A stretch of DNA of 64,000 nt, from positions 1 to 64,000 of the forward strand of contig JAIYCY010000016.1 in assembly GCA_027487775.1 (NCBI GenBank). Reading direction: 5' to 3'. This DNA is from Planctomycetaceae bacterium. Its GTDB lineage: Bacteria; Planctomycetota; Phycisphaerae; Tepidisphaerales; Tepidisphaeraceae. How positions within the stretch are numbered: the first letter of the stretch is position 1; each line of letters starts with the position of its first letter. Both the position numbers and the translations under genes were made by a program. Below the pieces are notes generated by a model. The model did no database searches and was not told where the DNA came from. It saw only the letters and a program-made list of their open reading frames with translations. Shown here piece after piece: positions 34,036 through 43,633 of the stretch.

Positions 34036-36294
34036 ATGCGTTTTCGAAGTGAATTGCTGGAGTCTCGCCGTTTGCTGGCCACTTTCACCGTGACCAGCGT
34101 CTTGGATTCCGGCGCCGGTTCGCTGCGTCAGGCGATCCTCGACGCCAACGCCACCGCCGCCGCGGATGTCATCAATTTCAACATGACCGGCGGGACGACG
34201 ATCAACCTCTCGACCGCACTGCCGATCATCAGTCAGCCGCTCTCCATCAACGCCACCACCCAGCCGGGCTACGCGGGTTCGCCGCTCGTGTTCCTCAACG
34301 GCGCGGCCGTCCCCGCCGGCGGGAACGGTTTCATCGTCCAGGCCTCCAACTCGCTCATCAGGGGCCTGCTCATCGGCAACTTCAACGACAACGCCGGCTC
34401 GGGCGGCGTGGGCGTCGCCGTCAGCAGTTCAGGCCCCGCCGTCAGCAACGTCTCCATCGAAGACTGTTGGATCGGCACGGGCCTCAACTCCTCGCTGCCC
34501 AACAATCGCGGCGTCGTCTCGCTCGTCGGCAACACCACCGTCCGCAATTGCGTGATCTCTGCCAATGAACTGTTCGGCGTCCGCTTCAATGGCGGGAGCA
34601 ACCGCATCGTCGATTCCATGGTCGGCCTGCGTCCGACCGGCGGCTCAGGCTCCGCAGTCAATGGCGGCGCGGGCGTCCTCATCGACGACGGCGTCTTCTC
34701 CAAAGTCGAAAACAGCATCATCTCCGGCAACGCCGGCTGGGGCGTCGAAGTCAAGAGCCCTGCCACCGCCGTCACCATCGAAGGCAACATCATCGGCACG
34801 AACGCCGCCCGCACCTCCGTCGTCCGCAATGGCTCGGGCGCGATCTTCCTCGACGGCTCCACCGGCGTCATCCGAAACAACCGGATCGCCAACGATCTTG
34901 CCGCCAACACCATCCATGTCCGCAACGCCAACGGCGTGCTCGTCGAGGCCAACAACATCGGCTTCGGCGTCAACCTCGCCTCCGACTTCGGCTCCGGCAC
35001 CGCCATCAACTTCAGTAATGTCGACAGCAGCACCATCCGCCTCAACCAGATCGGCCACCACACCACGGGCATCAAGCTCACCGATTCCAACGCCAATAGC
35101 ATCCGCAACAACGGCGTAGGCACGCTGATCGACAACTCCGCCGACATCGGCAACGACGCCAAGGGCATTCACCTGGTCAACAGCAACGACAACAACATCG
35201 GCGCCGGAGCCGAGGGCAATTCCATCAGCTTCAACGGCACCCAGGGCGTGCACGTCGAATCCGGTGAGCGGAATCCCATCCTTTTCAATCGCTTCCGCGA
35301 CAACGTCGGGCTCGACATCGATCTGGGCAATGCCGGCGTTACCGGTAACGACGCTAACGACGCCGACACCGGTGCCAACGCCCTGCAGAACACCATTTCC
35401 CCAATCTCGTTCGGGGCCTTCAACCCGGTTGGCAGCACGCAGACCACAGCCAGTTTCCGTTTCACCAACGGCAACGCCGGCCCGGGCACCTACCGTGTCG
35501 ACTACTATCGCAGCGACCGCGTCAAAGACGTTTTCGAGATCGGCGAAGGCACCGCCTACATCGGCTCGACCGTCATCACTCCGTCCAGCCAGGGCGACCT
35601 CATCTACTACGAAGAATTAGACATTCAGCCCGACGGCACACTCATCTCCGCGACGGTCACCAAGCTCGTCAACGGCGTCCCCACCGACACCAGCGAGTTC
35701 TCAGAGGTGATGCGCGTCAACGGCGCGCCGCAGATCCTTCGTTCGTCCTTCGAGTTCGAGACGCGGCACGAGATTCAGTTCGCCTTCAGCCGCAGCGTTG
35801 CCGCTTCCATCGACGGCACCGAGATCAGCGTCCGAAACCTCGCCACCAATCAAATCTACATACCTGATCAGTTGACCCAGTTCTTTCCCAACAGTGTCGG
35901 CTGGTACTTCAGCACCCCTCTGCCCGATGGCAACTACCGCGCCACCCTCAACCGCGACGGCGTCAGCGCGAACGTCCCCCTCGGCCCGGGCAGTGCGACC
36001 ATGAACGCCGTCGGCCCGAACACGATCGACTTCCACGTGCTCGCGGGCGACGCCAATCGCGACCGCACTGTCGGCTTTGCCGACCTTGTCGAGTTGGCAC
36101 GAAACTACAACACCACCGGCAACACCTTCAGCCAGGGCAACTTCGACTACTCTCCCGACGGTCTCATCGGCTTCAGCGATCTGGTCTTGCTGGCCAGAAA
36201 CTACAACATCTCCCTGCCTTCGGCCGCGTCGGTGTTTTCATCCAGGAACCCCATCGGCCGATTCGATCCGATCAAGGATTCAATCCTTTCATGA
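34036..36294 (+). CDS. Secreted right-handed beta-helix protein with dockerin-like C-terminus
   Basis: 752 residues from the ATG at 34036 (MRFRSELLESRRLL); a TTG at 33991 would add 15 residues. LESRRLL is at residues 8-14. The next part, TFTVTSVLDSGAGSLRQAILDANA, is the start of a family of extracellular beta-helix proteins. Residues about 90-440 form a parallel beta-helix built of repeats with NNIG, NSIS and NRI turns, as in pectate-lyase-like or adhesin folds. Ig-like segments follow, and a C-terminal dockerin-like EF-hand pair (GDANRDRTVGFADLVELARNYN, PDGLIGFSDLVLLARNYN). It is surface or secreted; binding or degrading a polysaccharide is likely but no catalytic residues could be assigned. 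Confidence 0.85.
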   Translation: MRFRSELLESRRLLATFTVTSVLDSGAGSLRQAILDANATAAADVINFNMTGGTTINLSTALPIISQPLSINATTQPGYAGSPLVFLNGAAVPAGGNGFIVQASNSLIRGLLIGNFNDNAGSGGVGVAVSSSGPAVSNVSIEDCWIGTGLNSSLPNNRGVVSLVGNTTVRNCVISANELFGVRFNGGSNRIVDSMVGLRPTGGSGSAVNGGAGVLIDDGVFSKVENSIISGNAGWGVEVKSPATAVTIEGNIIGTNAARTSVVRNGSGAIFLDGSTGVIRNNRIANDLAANTIHVRNANGVLVEANNIGFGVNLASDFGSGTAINFSNVDSSTIRLNQIGHHTTGIKLTDSNANSIRNNGVGTLIDNSADIGNDAKGIHLVNSNDNNIGAGAEGNSISFNGTQGVHVESGERNPILFNRFRDNVGLDIDLGNAGVTGNDANDADTGANALQNTISPISFGAFNPVGSTQTTASFRFTNGNAGPGTYRVDYYRSDRVKDVFEIGEGTAYIGSTVITPSSQGDLIYYEELDIQPDGTLISATVTKLVNGVPTDTSEFSEVMRVNGAPQILRSSFEFETRHEIQFAFSRSVAASIDGTEISVRNLATNQIYIPDQLTQFFPNSVGWYFSTPLPDGNYRATLNRDGVSANVPLGPGSATMNAVGPNTIDFHVLAGDANRDRTVGFADLVELARNYNTTGNTFSQGNFDYSPDGLIGFSDLVLLARNYNISLPSAASVFSSRNPIGRFDPIKDSILS

Positions 36295-36555
36295 ACCGGA
36301 AGCGGCCGGTGCTGAAGTAAACTCTTGCCTGCACATCCGAGCATCCGCCCTACTCGAGTTGACAAGGTCCGACGACAATGGGCTCCCGGCGGCCCTGCGA
36401 ACCATCGTCGACCCAAGCGTCGCCCCGACTGGCGTCAAGCCAACGCGATCGGGGAGTTTGACTTGACAACACCGCGAGAATCAATTGCGTTGTCTCACGA
36501 GTTCAGTCTGATCGAAACAGTGGTGATGCGAGGCAAGATTCAGATCGGGGTTGCA

Positions 36556-37698
36556 ATGATCTTTTCTTCACACGGGCGTGCGTTGACCGGTTGCGTGACT
36601 CTCGCTCGAACGGCATTGTTGCTTCTCCTTGCGACTCTTTCGACGTCATGTGTCCGGTCGTTGGATTCGAATTCCGATATGAATACCGCCCTATCGAGTC
36701 CGACCGCATCCTTTGCATCGCCTGCCGATATCCGCGGAGTGAGCTGGAGCGACCCACAGGACAACTACCAACTCGGCCCGATCGTTCCAGCAAACCTTTC
36801 GCTGCACAGTTTGCCTGATGAGGCGAGCGCGACGGCGCGACGGATGGCGGGTCATTTCAAGAAGGCGGGCGCAAATCTTGTACGGCTCGGGATCAACCCG
36901 GCGACCGTTGAGGATGCGACGTGGTGGCAGACCTACGAGCGAGTCATCCGAGTCCTGAGTGATGAGGGCCTGGGTGTATTGCTGTGCGCGTGGGAGACTT
37001 CGCCTGCCGTTCACATCGATGATCGCAAGAGTCACAACGGTCGGTTCGGACGAGAAGACATCGAGGCCTATGCGCAAATGTGGAAGCATGTCCACGAACG
37101 GCTGCTCGATATACCCAACGTGATGGGTTATGAGTTGCTCAACGAGCCTTTCGGCTATCGTGGGCGAGTGGAGGAATACGTTGGGGACATGCGCCGGTTG
37201 ATGCGTGCGATCGGTGATGACCTCCGAGGCCGCCGGATTATCGTGGCGGGGATCGGGTATGCGGACGACGTTCAAGTATTGAAGGTTCATTTTCCCGAGC
37301 GGCATGTTTGGTTCAGTTATCACGTGTATGTGAATTGGTACGGGGGTTGGGGTGAGAATCTGATCTCGCGAGAAGCCTACGCAAAGGGCCTCGCCGACGC
37401 CGTAGAGGGTGTGGAATCACGAACATTGATCACGGAGTTCGGTTCATGGGGCGGCTTGGCTTACGACTACTCAATCGCCCCCGACCCCCGGGTTGACATC
37501 AACGTCAGGCAGCACGTCGCATACTTGCAAGGCATCGCCGACACCATCCAGGCGCGCCGGCTGGGAAGCGTGTATTGGACCGCAAACGCCAACGCCAAGC
37601 CGAATGATCGATCCTACGACCTCTTCCGTGAGGACGGCACAATTCACGACCCAGATCAGTTCGCGCAAGTCCGCCGGGCCTGGCGTCTACACGATTGA
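36556..37698 (+). CDS. GH5-like (cellulase-family) glycoside hydrolase lipoprotein
   Basis: About 380 residues from the ATG at 36556, preceded by GGGG; ATG at 36526 is the alternative. The signal segment ends in a lipobox (ATLSTSC), so it is lipid-anchored outside the membrane. The TIM barrel starts at IRGVSWSDPQDNY, with strand ANLVRLGIN; the acid/base Glu is in GYELLNEPFG (near residue 196) and the nucleophile in TLITEFGSWGG (near 293). Both glutamates are present, so activity is expected, on a beta-linked glucan or mannan perhaps. HVWFSYHVYVNW supplies the typical His-Tyr strand. The C-terminus has SVYWTANANAKPND, where GH5 enzymes place an aromatic substrate residue. Apparently transcribed on its own. 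Confidence 0.83.
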   Translation: MIFSSHGRALTGCVTLARTALLLLLATLSTSCVRSLDSNSDMNTALSSPTASFASPADIRGVSWSDPQDNYQLGPIVPANLSLHSLPDEASATARRMAGHFKKAGANLVRLGINPATVEDATWWQTYERVIRVLSDEGLGVLLCAWETSPAVHIDDRKSHNGRFGREDIEAYAQMWKHVHERLLDIPNVMGYELLNEPFGYRGRVEEYVGDMRRLMRAIGDDLRGRRIIVAGIGYADDVQVLKVHFPERHVWFSYHVYVNWYGGWGENLISREAYAKGLADAVEGVESRTLITEFGSWGGLAYDYSIAPDPRVDINVRQHVAYLQGIADTIQARRLGSVYWTANANAKPNDRSYDLFREDGTIHDPDQFAQVRRAWRLHD

Positions 37699-37894
37699 GG
37701 TCCATTGTGAGACTCGATTGAAGCGTGCCGTGTGACCCGATCCCAACAACAGGCGATCATTCGCGTGTTGACACTTCAAACTGCCCCGCCACAAGCAGCC
37801 ACAAGGGATTCATCAAGGGCAGACGGATGACAACAGGGGTCGCCTGCAAACACCACGACCGATGCCAGTCATGGGCGCTTGTCATGATGCAGGA

Positions 37895-37930
37895 TCGCAC
37901 GACTCATCGCACGACTCATCGCACGACTGA
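37895..37930. repeat. Triple 12-bp tandem repeat
   Basis: TCGCACGACTCA, TCGCACGACTCA, TCGCACGACTGA in direct tandem, in the 255-base gap between the GH5-like gene and the 3' end of trpF. Just after it, GCCGA-GTCA-TCGGC (about 37932-37946) could form a small hairpin near the trpF stop. The rest of the gap shows nothing I can assign. Confidence 0.65.
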
Positions 37931-37953
37931 TCGCCGAGTCATCGGCTAGTTTT

Positions 37954-38583
37954 CTACTCCATGTCCGCTGTCATCACGGATCGGACGAAGGCGCGCATCC
38001 GTTCGTCATCCTTGATCGCCGGCTCACGCTCGATGCCGCTGCTGACGTCGACGCCGAACGGTCGCAGCTTCCGAACGACATTGCCCACGTTGTCCGCCCG
38101 CAGTCCGCCCGCAAGGATCACCGGAATGGAAAGCTTCATCGACTTCAGTTGCTGGTCCAGCGTCGCCCAATCCTGTTCGATGCCCGTCCCGCCCGCGCCA
38201 GAATCGACGAGCAATGCAACAAGATTCGGCGGCAAGTCGCCTGCATAGTCGCCCAGCTGCTCTGATCGAATCGCCCGAATCACGCGCAGCTCGCGCATCG
38301 CCATCACATAATCGAGCGACTCCCGCCCATGCAGTTGCACACAATCCAGCTTCAATGCCCGCGCGCACTGCATCACAAAACTCACCCCCGCGTCCACAAA
38401 AACCCCCACACGACTCACCAACGGCGGAAGGCTCGCGATGATCTCGGCGGCGCGTTTTGTTTCGATCAGGCGCGGACTTTTGGCCCAGAGGATCATCCCG
38501 ATCGCGTCCGCACCCGCTGCCGCGGCTTGCTGCGCGTTGTCCACGCTGGTGATTCCGCACATCTTGATCCGTGTTCGCTTCAT
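37954..38583 (-). CDS. trpF: Phosphoribosylanthranilate isomerase TrpF
   Basis: 209 residues from the ATG at 38583 (MKRTRIKMCGITS), the normal TrpF length; an open extension upstream lacks support. The half-barrel signatures are present: KMCGIT with the catalytic Cys, AGADAIGMIL, SRVGVFVDAG, LDCVQLHGRES, ALLVDSGAGGTG with the catalytic Asp, PVILAGGL, and GVDVSSGIE. TrpF converts N-(5-phosphoribosyl)anthranilate to the open-chain ribulose derivative in tryptophan synthesis. No other trp gene lies nearby. It is divergent from rhaB with only 70 bases between the starts. Confidence 0.95.
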   Translation of the reverse strand: MKRTRIKMCGITSVDNAQQAAAAGADAIGMILWAKSPRLIETKRAAEIIASLPPLVSRVGVFVDAGVSFVMQCARALKLDCVQLHGRESLDYVMAMRELRVIRAIRSEQLGDYAGDLPPNLVALLVDSGAGGTGIEQDWATLDQQLKSMKLSIPVILAGGLRADNVGNVVRKLRPFGVDVSSGIEREPAIKDDERMRAFVRSVMTADME

Positions 38584-38653
38584 TTCGATCACTTTCGCCA
38601 AAGTCGGTCCAGATGCTACAACCTCGCTTCCAAATCCACTCGGAGGCCCCTTC

Positions 38654-40174
38654 ATGAGCACAACACCAACCACCGTTCAACATTTTCTGGCATTCGATTT
38701 CGGCGCAGAGAGCGGGCGAGCGATTCTCGCTCGATTCGACGGCATCCGACTCACACTCAATGAGACTCACCGTTTTGCCAATCCCAACGGACGCATGAAC
38801 GGCACGCTCCAATGGGATCTGCTCGGGCAATGGGAAAACATCAAGATCGGCCTGCGCAAGGCGTGCCAGGCCGTCGATCCATCGACCATTCGCAGCCTTG
38901 GCGTTTGCACATGGGGCGTCGATTTCGGGCTGCTCGGTGCCGACGGTTCGATCCTCGGCAATCCCGTCTGCTATCGTGACGCCCGCACCGACGGCATGCT
39001 CGACGAAGCCTTCAGACTTTTGCCCAAGCGCGAGCTCTTTGAAATCACCGGCATTCAGTTCATGCAGCTCAACACGGTCTATCAACTCCTCGCACTCACC
39101 CGCGCACAAAGCAGCCAACTCGCCGCCGCCGAGACGATGCTCTTTGTTCCTGATCTTTTTAACTACCTGCTGACCGGCGTGGCACGAAGCGAGCTTTCGA
39201 TCGCCTCCACCAGTCAGATGCTCGACGCCCGCACCGGGCAATGGTCGATCCCGCTCGCGCGAAGGCTCGGGATTCCTGAACACATCCTGCCGCCCATCAT
39301 CGCCCCCGGCACAAAGCTCGGCCGACTTCGCGAAGACGTCGCCGCCGAATGTTCCGCACCGCGCATCGACGTGATCGCGCCCTGCGGACACGACACCGGG
39401 AGCGCCGTCGTCGCAGTACCCGCGGGCGCCGACGATGACTGGTGCTACCTCTCCAGCGGAACCTGGAGCCTGATGGGCCTCGAACTCCAACACCCCGTCG
39501 TCACCGATCTCAGCTTCGACCTCAACTACACCAACGAGCGAGGCTACGGTGCGAGCGGCTCGTCGTCGGTGCGGTTTCTGAAGAACATCATGGGGCTTTG
39601 GCTTGTGCAGGAATGTCGCCGCGCCTTCGAGAGCGCCGGTCGCAGCTACGACTACGCCACGCTCACAAGGCTTGCGTCTGAGAGCGAACCGTGTCGGACG
39701 CTGATCGATCCCAATCACGCCCCGTTCGGTTCGCCTGGAAAGATGCCTGAGAAGATCGCCGACTACGCCCGCATGACGCAGCAGCCTGTGCCGGAGAGTG
39801 ACGGTGCGACCGTGCGTGCGTGTCTGGATTCGCTCGCGTTGGAATACGCGCGGACGCTGGCGGGCCTGGAGCGTGTGGCAGGTCGCACGCTCAGGACCGT
39901 TCACATCGTCGGCGGAGGCACGCAAAACAAACTGCTCAACCAACTCGCCGCCGACGCCTGCCATCGCGCCGTCATCACCGGCCCGATCGAAGCGACGGCC
40001 CTGGGCAACATTCTGGTGCAGATGATTTCTTGCGGCGTGCTCCCCGATCTATCCAGCGCTCGCGCGCTCATTCGGGCGAGTTTCCCCGTCGAAACGTTCT
40101 CACCCGATCCGAGATCGACGATCGCCTCCTCCATGCCGCGATATCTGAAGATGGTCGATGGTCGATCGGCATGA
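38654..40174 (+). CDS. rhaB: L-rhamnulokinase RhaB
   Basis: 506 residues from the ATG at 38654 (MSTTPTTVQHFLAFDFGAES). It is an FGGY sugar kinase with rhamnulokinase-specific segments: DFGAESGRAIL, THRFANPNGRMNGTLQWD, the CTWGVDFGLLGADGSIL loop, CGHDTGSAVVAVPA with the catalytic Asp, YLSSGTWSLMGLE, NERGYGASGSSSVRFLKNIMGLWLVQECRR and the ADP-binding IVGGGTQNKLLNQLAAD. The enzyme phosphorylates L-rhamnulose during L-rhamnose breakdown. No isomerase, aldolase or rha regulator is adjacent. With the neighbouring glycosidase and secreted proteins it supports growth on rhamnose-containing polysaccharides. Confidence 0.93.
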   Translation: MSTTPTTVQHFLAFDFGAESGRAILARFDGIRLTLNETHRFANPNGRMNGTLQWDLLGQWENIKIGLRKACQAVDPSTIRSLGVCTWGVDFGLLGADGSILGNPVCYRDARTDGMLDEAFRLLPKRELFEITGIQFMQLNTVYQLLALTRAQSSQLAAAETMLFVPDLFNYLLTGVARSELSIASTSQMLDARTGQWSIPLARRLGIPEHILPPIIAPGTKLGRLREDVAAECSAPRIDVIAPCGHDTGSAVVAVPAGADDDWCYLSSGTWSLMGLELQHPVVTDLSFDLNYTNERGYGASGSSSVRFLKNIMGLWLVQECRRAFESAGRSYDYATLTRLASESEPCRTLIDPNHAPFGSPGKMPEKIADYARMTQQPVPESDGATVRACLDSLALEYARTLAGLERVAGRTLRTVHIVGGGTQNKLLNQLAADACHRAVITGPIEATALGNILVQMISCGVLPDLSSARALIRASFPVETFSPDPRSTIASSMPRYLKMVDGRSA

Positions 40175-40340
40175 CCCGCTGGCCGGGGCCCCTCCAAAAC
40201 AGAGAAGTTCGAAAAGCACTGGCCCTTGCCAACGGTCCATCACGCATAGATCTGGAGACACCTCCGCCTAGCCGGTGGCTTGGCGGGCATGGGTGCGCCT
40301 GCGCGGTGCCATCAAAACCTCAATGTCTGGAGTCAGAGCC

Positions 40341-42122
40341 ATGAAAAAGCGTTGTGCATCGGTCGGCCGTATCTCTCGCATTCGGAGCAGATCAAACAGC
40401 CGTCTGATCGAGGATCTCGAGTCGCGCCGGCTGCTTTCTGCGCTTTCGATCCTGACTGCGTTCACGAACACCAACGGCGCCAACCCGATTGGCGGGCTGT
40501 TGGTTTCGGGTAGTACGCTCTATGGGACGACGGTGCGTGGTTCGACCAACAGCGCCGGGTCGGTCTTTTCGATCCCCGTCGGCGGTGGATCGCCCACCAC
40601 GCTGGCGACGTTCAACGACACCAACGGCGGCGCACCGCGCGGCACGCTGATCCGCTCGGGCAACACGCTCTACGGCACGACCTTCGGCACGACCACCGCC
40701 GACGGCTTCGGCACCGTCTTCTCACTCCCCATCACCGGCGGAACGGTCACCACGCTCGCCAAGTTCAATGGCACGAATGGCGCACGTCCCGAGGCCGGGC
40801 TGCTCCTTTCCGGAAACACACTCTACGGCACGACGACGCGCGGCGGGGCCAACAACTTCGGCGCGGTCTTCTCCGTGCCCATCACCGGCGGCCCCATCAC
40901 CACGCTCGCCTCATTCAACCGCACCAACGGCGACCAACCGCGCGGCGGACTCGTCCTCACGGGCGGGAAACTCTACGGCACGACCTACACCGGCGGGACG
41001 AGCAATCGCGGCACGGTCTTCTCCATCCCCGTCGCAGGCGGAGCGATCACCACGCTGGCCCATTTCAACGGCACCAACGGAGGCGAAGCCTATTCCGGAC
41101 TGACCCTCTCCGGAAGCACGCTCTATGGCACGACCTACGGCGGAGGCACGACCAACGTCGGCACGGTCTTCTCCATCCCACTCGCCGGCGGACCGGTCAC
41201 CACGCTCACATCCTTCGCCACTGGCGCGACGAACGGTCATCGTCCCATCGGCGGACTCGTTCTCTCCGGCAGCACCTTCTACGGCACAACTTATGCCGGC
41301 GGTGAGGTCAACCGCGGGGCCGTCTTCTCACTCCCCATCACCGGCGGATCGCCCACCATTCTCGACTCGTTCGACGGATCGGGTGCCGCCTATCCCTGGG
41401 CCGGTCTCACACTCGCCAACAACGAACTCTACGGCACGACCGAACTCGGCGGGACCACCAACGTCTTCCAGAATCGCGGAACCGTCTACAAAATCGCACT
41501 CAACACCTTCACCTCCACGTCCAACCGCGTCCTCACCGTCAACGGAACATCCGCGAGCGACACCTTCACGCTCGGCACCTCGGGCTCTGACATCATCGTC
41601 AACCGCAACGGCGTATCACTCAGCTTCGCATCGTCGTCGGTCGATCGCGTCGAGGTGCTGGCAGGTGCGGGCAACGATCGCCTCACGACCGAAGACTCCT
41701 TCGCCAAACCGATCTACGCGTTCGGTGACGAAGGCAAGGACACCCTGATCGGCGGAAACGCCAGCGACACGCTCTCGGGCGGCGCTCAGAACGATCTTGT
41801 TCTGGGCGGAGGTGGGGACGATCGCCTGAACGGCAACGGCGGGAATGACGAATTGCAGGGCGGCGGCGGTAACGATCGCGTGTATGGCAACGACGGCAAC
41901 GATTTGCTCATCGGCGGACGCGGCGTCGATCGTCTCTTCGGCGGAGCGGGCGACGACGTGCTCCGCGGCGACGACTCGGCCGACAAGCTCTACGGCGAAG
42001 ACGGCAACGACACCCTCTTCGGCAACGCCGGCCAGGACCTGCTCAGCGGCGGTCTCGGCACCGATTCCGCCCTTCGCGACAACGACGACTACGCGCCCAT
42101 CTCCATCGAAATCCTGCTCTGA
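40341..42122 (+). CDS. Secreted repeat protein (GloVer-type) with RTX C-terminal repeats
   Basis: 593 residues from the ATG at 40341 (MKKRCASVGR); an ATG at 40323 is also possible. LESRRLL follows at about residues 26-32. Residues about 35-400 are eight to nine copies of a roughly 45-residue unit with GTVFSIPITGG-TTLA-FNGTNG and LSGNTLYGTT, forming a beta-propeller-type array (the choice-of-anchor tandem-repeat family named for its GloVer-like unit). A short beta domain follows, then about 12 RTX calcium-binding nonapeptides (GGAGNDRL, GGGGDDRL, GGRGVDRLFGG) and the C-terminus SIEILL. The RTX part suggests calcium-stabilised folding after secretion. No catalytic site is visible. Confidence 0.82.
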   Translation: MKKRCASVGRISRIRSRSNSRLIEDLESRRLLSALSILTAFTNTNGANPIGGLLVSGSTLYGTTVRGSTNSAGSVFSIPVGGGSPTTLATFNDTNGGAPRGTLIRSGNTLYGTTFGTTTADGFGTVFSLPITGGTVTTLAKFNGTNGARPEAGLLLSGNTLYGTTTRGGANNFGAVFSVPITGGPITTLASFNRTNGDQPRGGLVLTGGKLYGTTYTGGTSNRGTVFSIPVAGGAITTLAHFNGTNGGEAYSGLTLSGSTLYGTTYGGGTTNVGTVFSIPLAGGPVTTLTSFATGATNGHRPIGGLVLSGSTFYGTTYAGGEVNRGAVFSLPITGGSPTILDSFDGSGAAYPWAGLTLANNELYGTTELGGTTNVFQNRGTVYKIALNTFTSTSNRVLTVNGTSASDTFTLGTSGSDIIVNRNGVSLSFASSSVDRVEVLAGAGNDRLTTEDSFAKPIYAFGDEGKDTLIGGNASDTLSGGAQNDLVLGGGGDDRLNGNGGNDELQGGGGNDRVYGNDGNDLLIGGRGVDRLFGGAGDDVLRGDDSADKLYGEDGNDTLFGNAGQDLLSGGLGTDSALRDNDDYAPISIEILL

Positions 42123-42165
42123 TCGCGTTCTTTCCACAACACCCAACCGACCATCAAGTCACGTT

Positions 42166-43527
42166 TCAATGATCAAACTCCGCGTGGGCCGCACCGACGA
42201 GCGACCTGAAGTGTTCGCCGCGGGCCTCGAAGTTTGGGTATGCGCCGTACGACGCCGTGCCGGGCGCCAGCAGCACCACGTCGCCGGGGCGGGCGTTGAG
42301 ACGTGCCCATGCGACGGCCTCTTCCAATCGCTCGCTCGCGATGACGTCTGCCAGTGGGCCGACATCATCGATTGATGCGTGCATCTCACTCTTCATCGAT
42401 TCGAGTTGATTGACCAGTGTCCGCGTCATCTGTCCGATGCAGAGCACCGCCCGGCAGCGTGCGATCAGTTCGCGGCACATCGCGCGCATGTCGTTGCCCT
42501 TGTCATATCCACCGACGATCTGGATCACCCGCCCGGCTTCGAAAGCCCGACACGCCGCCACCGCAGCCTCCGGAATCGTCGCGATCGAGTCGTTGACCCA
42601 ACTCACGCCCCCGATCGTCGCCACGGATTCCAGCCGATGCGGGAGCCCCGCAAACTCGCGCACCGCCTCCGCTGCCTCATCGCGGTTCACGTTCATCCGC
42701 TCGGCCACGCGCCACGCGAGCTGCGCGTGTCGCTGGTTGTGCTCGCCGATCAATTGTAGATCGAATCGATCGTGCAATTCGCCCGGCACTTCGATGACCT
42801 CGCCAGACGACGTCCGCGCGATCGCCAGGCTCGCGTCATGCGTCGCATCCACCACCACCACATCCCCGGCCCGCTGATGTCGAACGAGCGTCGCCTTGGC
42901 ATGATGATACGCTTCCAGCGATCCGTGCCACGACACATGGTCTTGTCCGATTTGCGTCAGGATCGCAAAGCGAGGCGACCAGGAAAGATCATCCAGTCGA
43001 TGCAGCATGTAACTCGACAGCTCCAGCACCACAACATCCGACGCGGTGATCTCAGGAAGCTTAGCGAGCAGAGAGACGCCGATGTTTCCGCCCAGATGCA
43101 CGCGATGCCTCTTCGAAAGCATGCGTGCGACGAGCGAGGCGGTCGTCGATTTGCCCTTGGTCCCGGTCACGCCGACGCATGTTGCGCCCGTTTCAGTCGC
43201 GCATCGCTCGACGAAAAGATTCATCTCCGTCGTGATCGGCACGCCCGCAGCCAGCGCGATGCTGACAAACGCATCCGAAGGAGGCACCGCCGGCGAAACC
43301 ACGACGAGGTCTGCATCCGAAAAGTCGCGTGCGCGATGCTCGCCTAGCACAAACTCGATCGGCAGCCCGTCGAGCTGTCTGATCGAGTCTGACAGCTTCT
43401 CGGGCGATGCCGTGTCGGTGACGAGGACGCGAGCGCCCTGACCGACGAGCCAGCGTGCAACCGCCACACCTCCGCCAAAGTGCCCGAGGCCCATCACCGT
43501 CACGCGCTTTGAATTGAGCCCATCCAT
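42166..43527 (-). CDS. murD: UDP-N-acetylmuramoylalanine--D-glutamate ligase MurD
   Basis: 453 residues from the ATG at 43527 (MDGLNSKRVTVMGLG), with GGGAG six bases upstream; earlier in-frame starts run into the divergent gene. Mur-ligase features: N-terminal Rossmann VMGLGHFGGGVAVARWL, P-loop GVTGTKGKSTTAS, central LELSSYMLHRL and LTQIGQDHVSWHGS, AGLPHRLE, WVNDSIATIPEAAVAA, and C-terminal VQIVGGYDKGND- and LLAPGTASYGAYPNFEARGEHF-like segments. MurD adds D-glutamate to UDP-MurNAc-L-alanine in peptidoglycan synthesis. ftsW lies 2.2 kb away across one secreted-protein gene on the other strand, which breaks the usual murD-ftsW adjacency. Presence of MurD supports a peptidoglycan wall. Confidence 0.95.
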   Translation of the reverse strand: MDGLNSKRVTVMGLGHFGGGVAVARWLVGQGARVLVTDTASPEKLSDSIRQLDGLPIEFVLGEHRARDFSDADLVVVSPAVPPSDAFVSIALAAGVPITTEMNLFVERCATETGATCVGVTGTKGKSTTASLVARMLSKRHRVHLGGNIGVSLLAKLPEITASDVVVLELSSYMLHRLDDLSWSPRFAILTQIGQDHVSWHGSLEAYHHAKATLVRHQRAGDVVVVDATHDASLAIARTSSGEVIEVPGELHDRFDLQLIGEHNQRHAQLAWRVAERMNVNRDEAAEAVREFAGLPHRLESVATIGGVSWVNDSIATIPEAAVAACRAFEAGRVIQIVGGYDKGNDMRAMCRELIARCRAVLCIGQMTRTLVNQLESMKSEMHASIDDVGPLADVIASERLEEAVAWARLNARPGDVVLLAPGTASYGAYPNFEARGEHFRSLVGAAHAEFDH

Positions 43528-43633
43528 GCACCACTCCCGAATCATGCGCCCGCTTGGCAAACGATGAAACAAGCCTACCATGCGCGGCGTCATGATTGGA
43601 GTCCGAACCCGACACGAACCGATAAGCCCACCG

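Noticed and set aside
38024-39964. Minus-strand 646-codon frame opposite rhaB
   Set aside because: RhaB motifs are intact on the plus strand; the minus frame is a GC-rich shadow that also overlaps trpF in another frame.
41640-42110. Tandem DNA repeats in the 3' part of the gene at 40341 as a mobile or CRISPR-type repeat
   Set aside because: The periodicity is that of RTX nonapeptide codons and the frame is open throughout; it is protein-level repetition.
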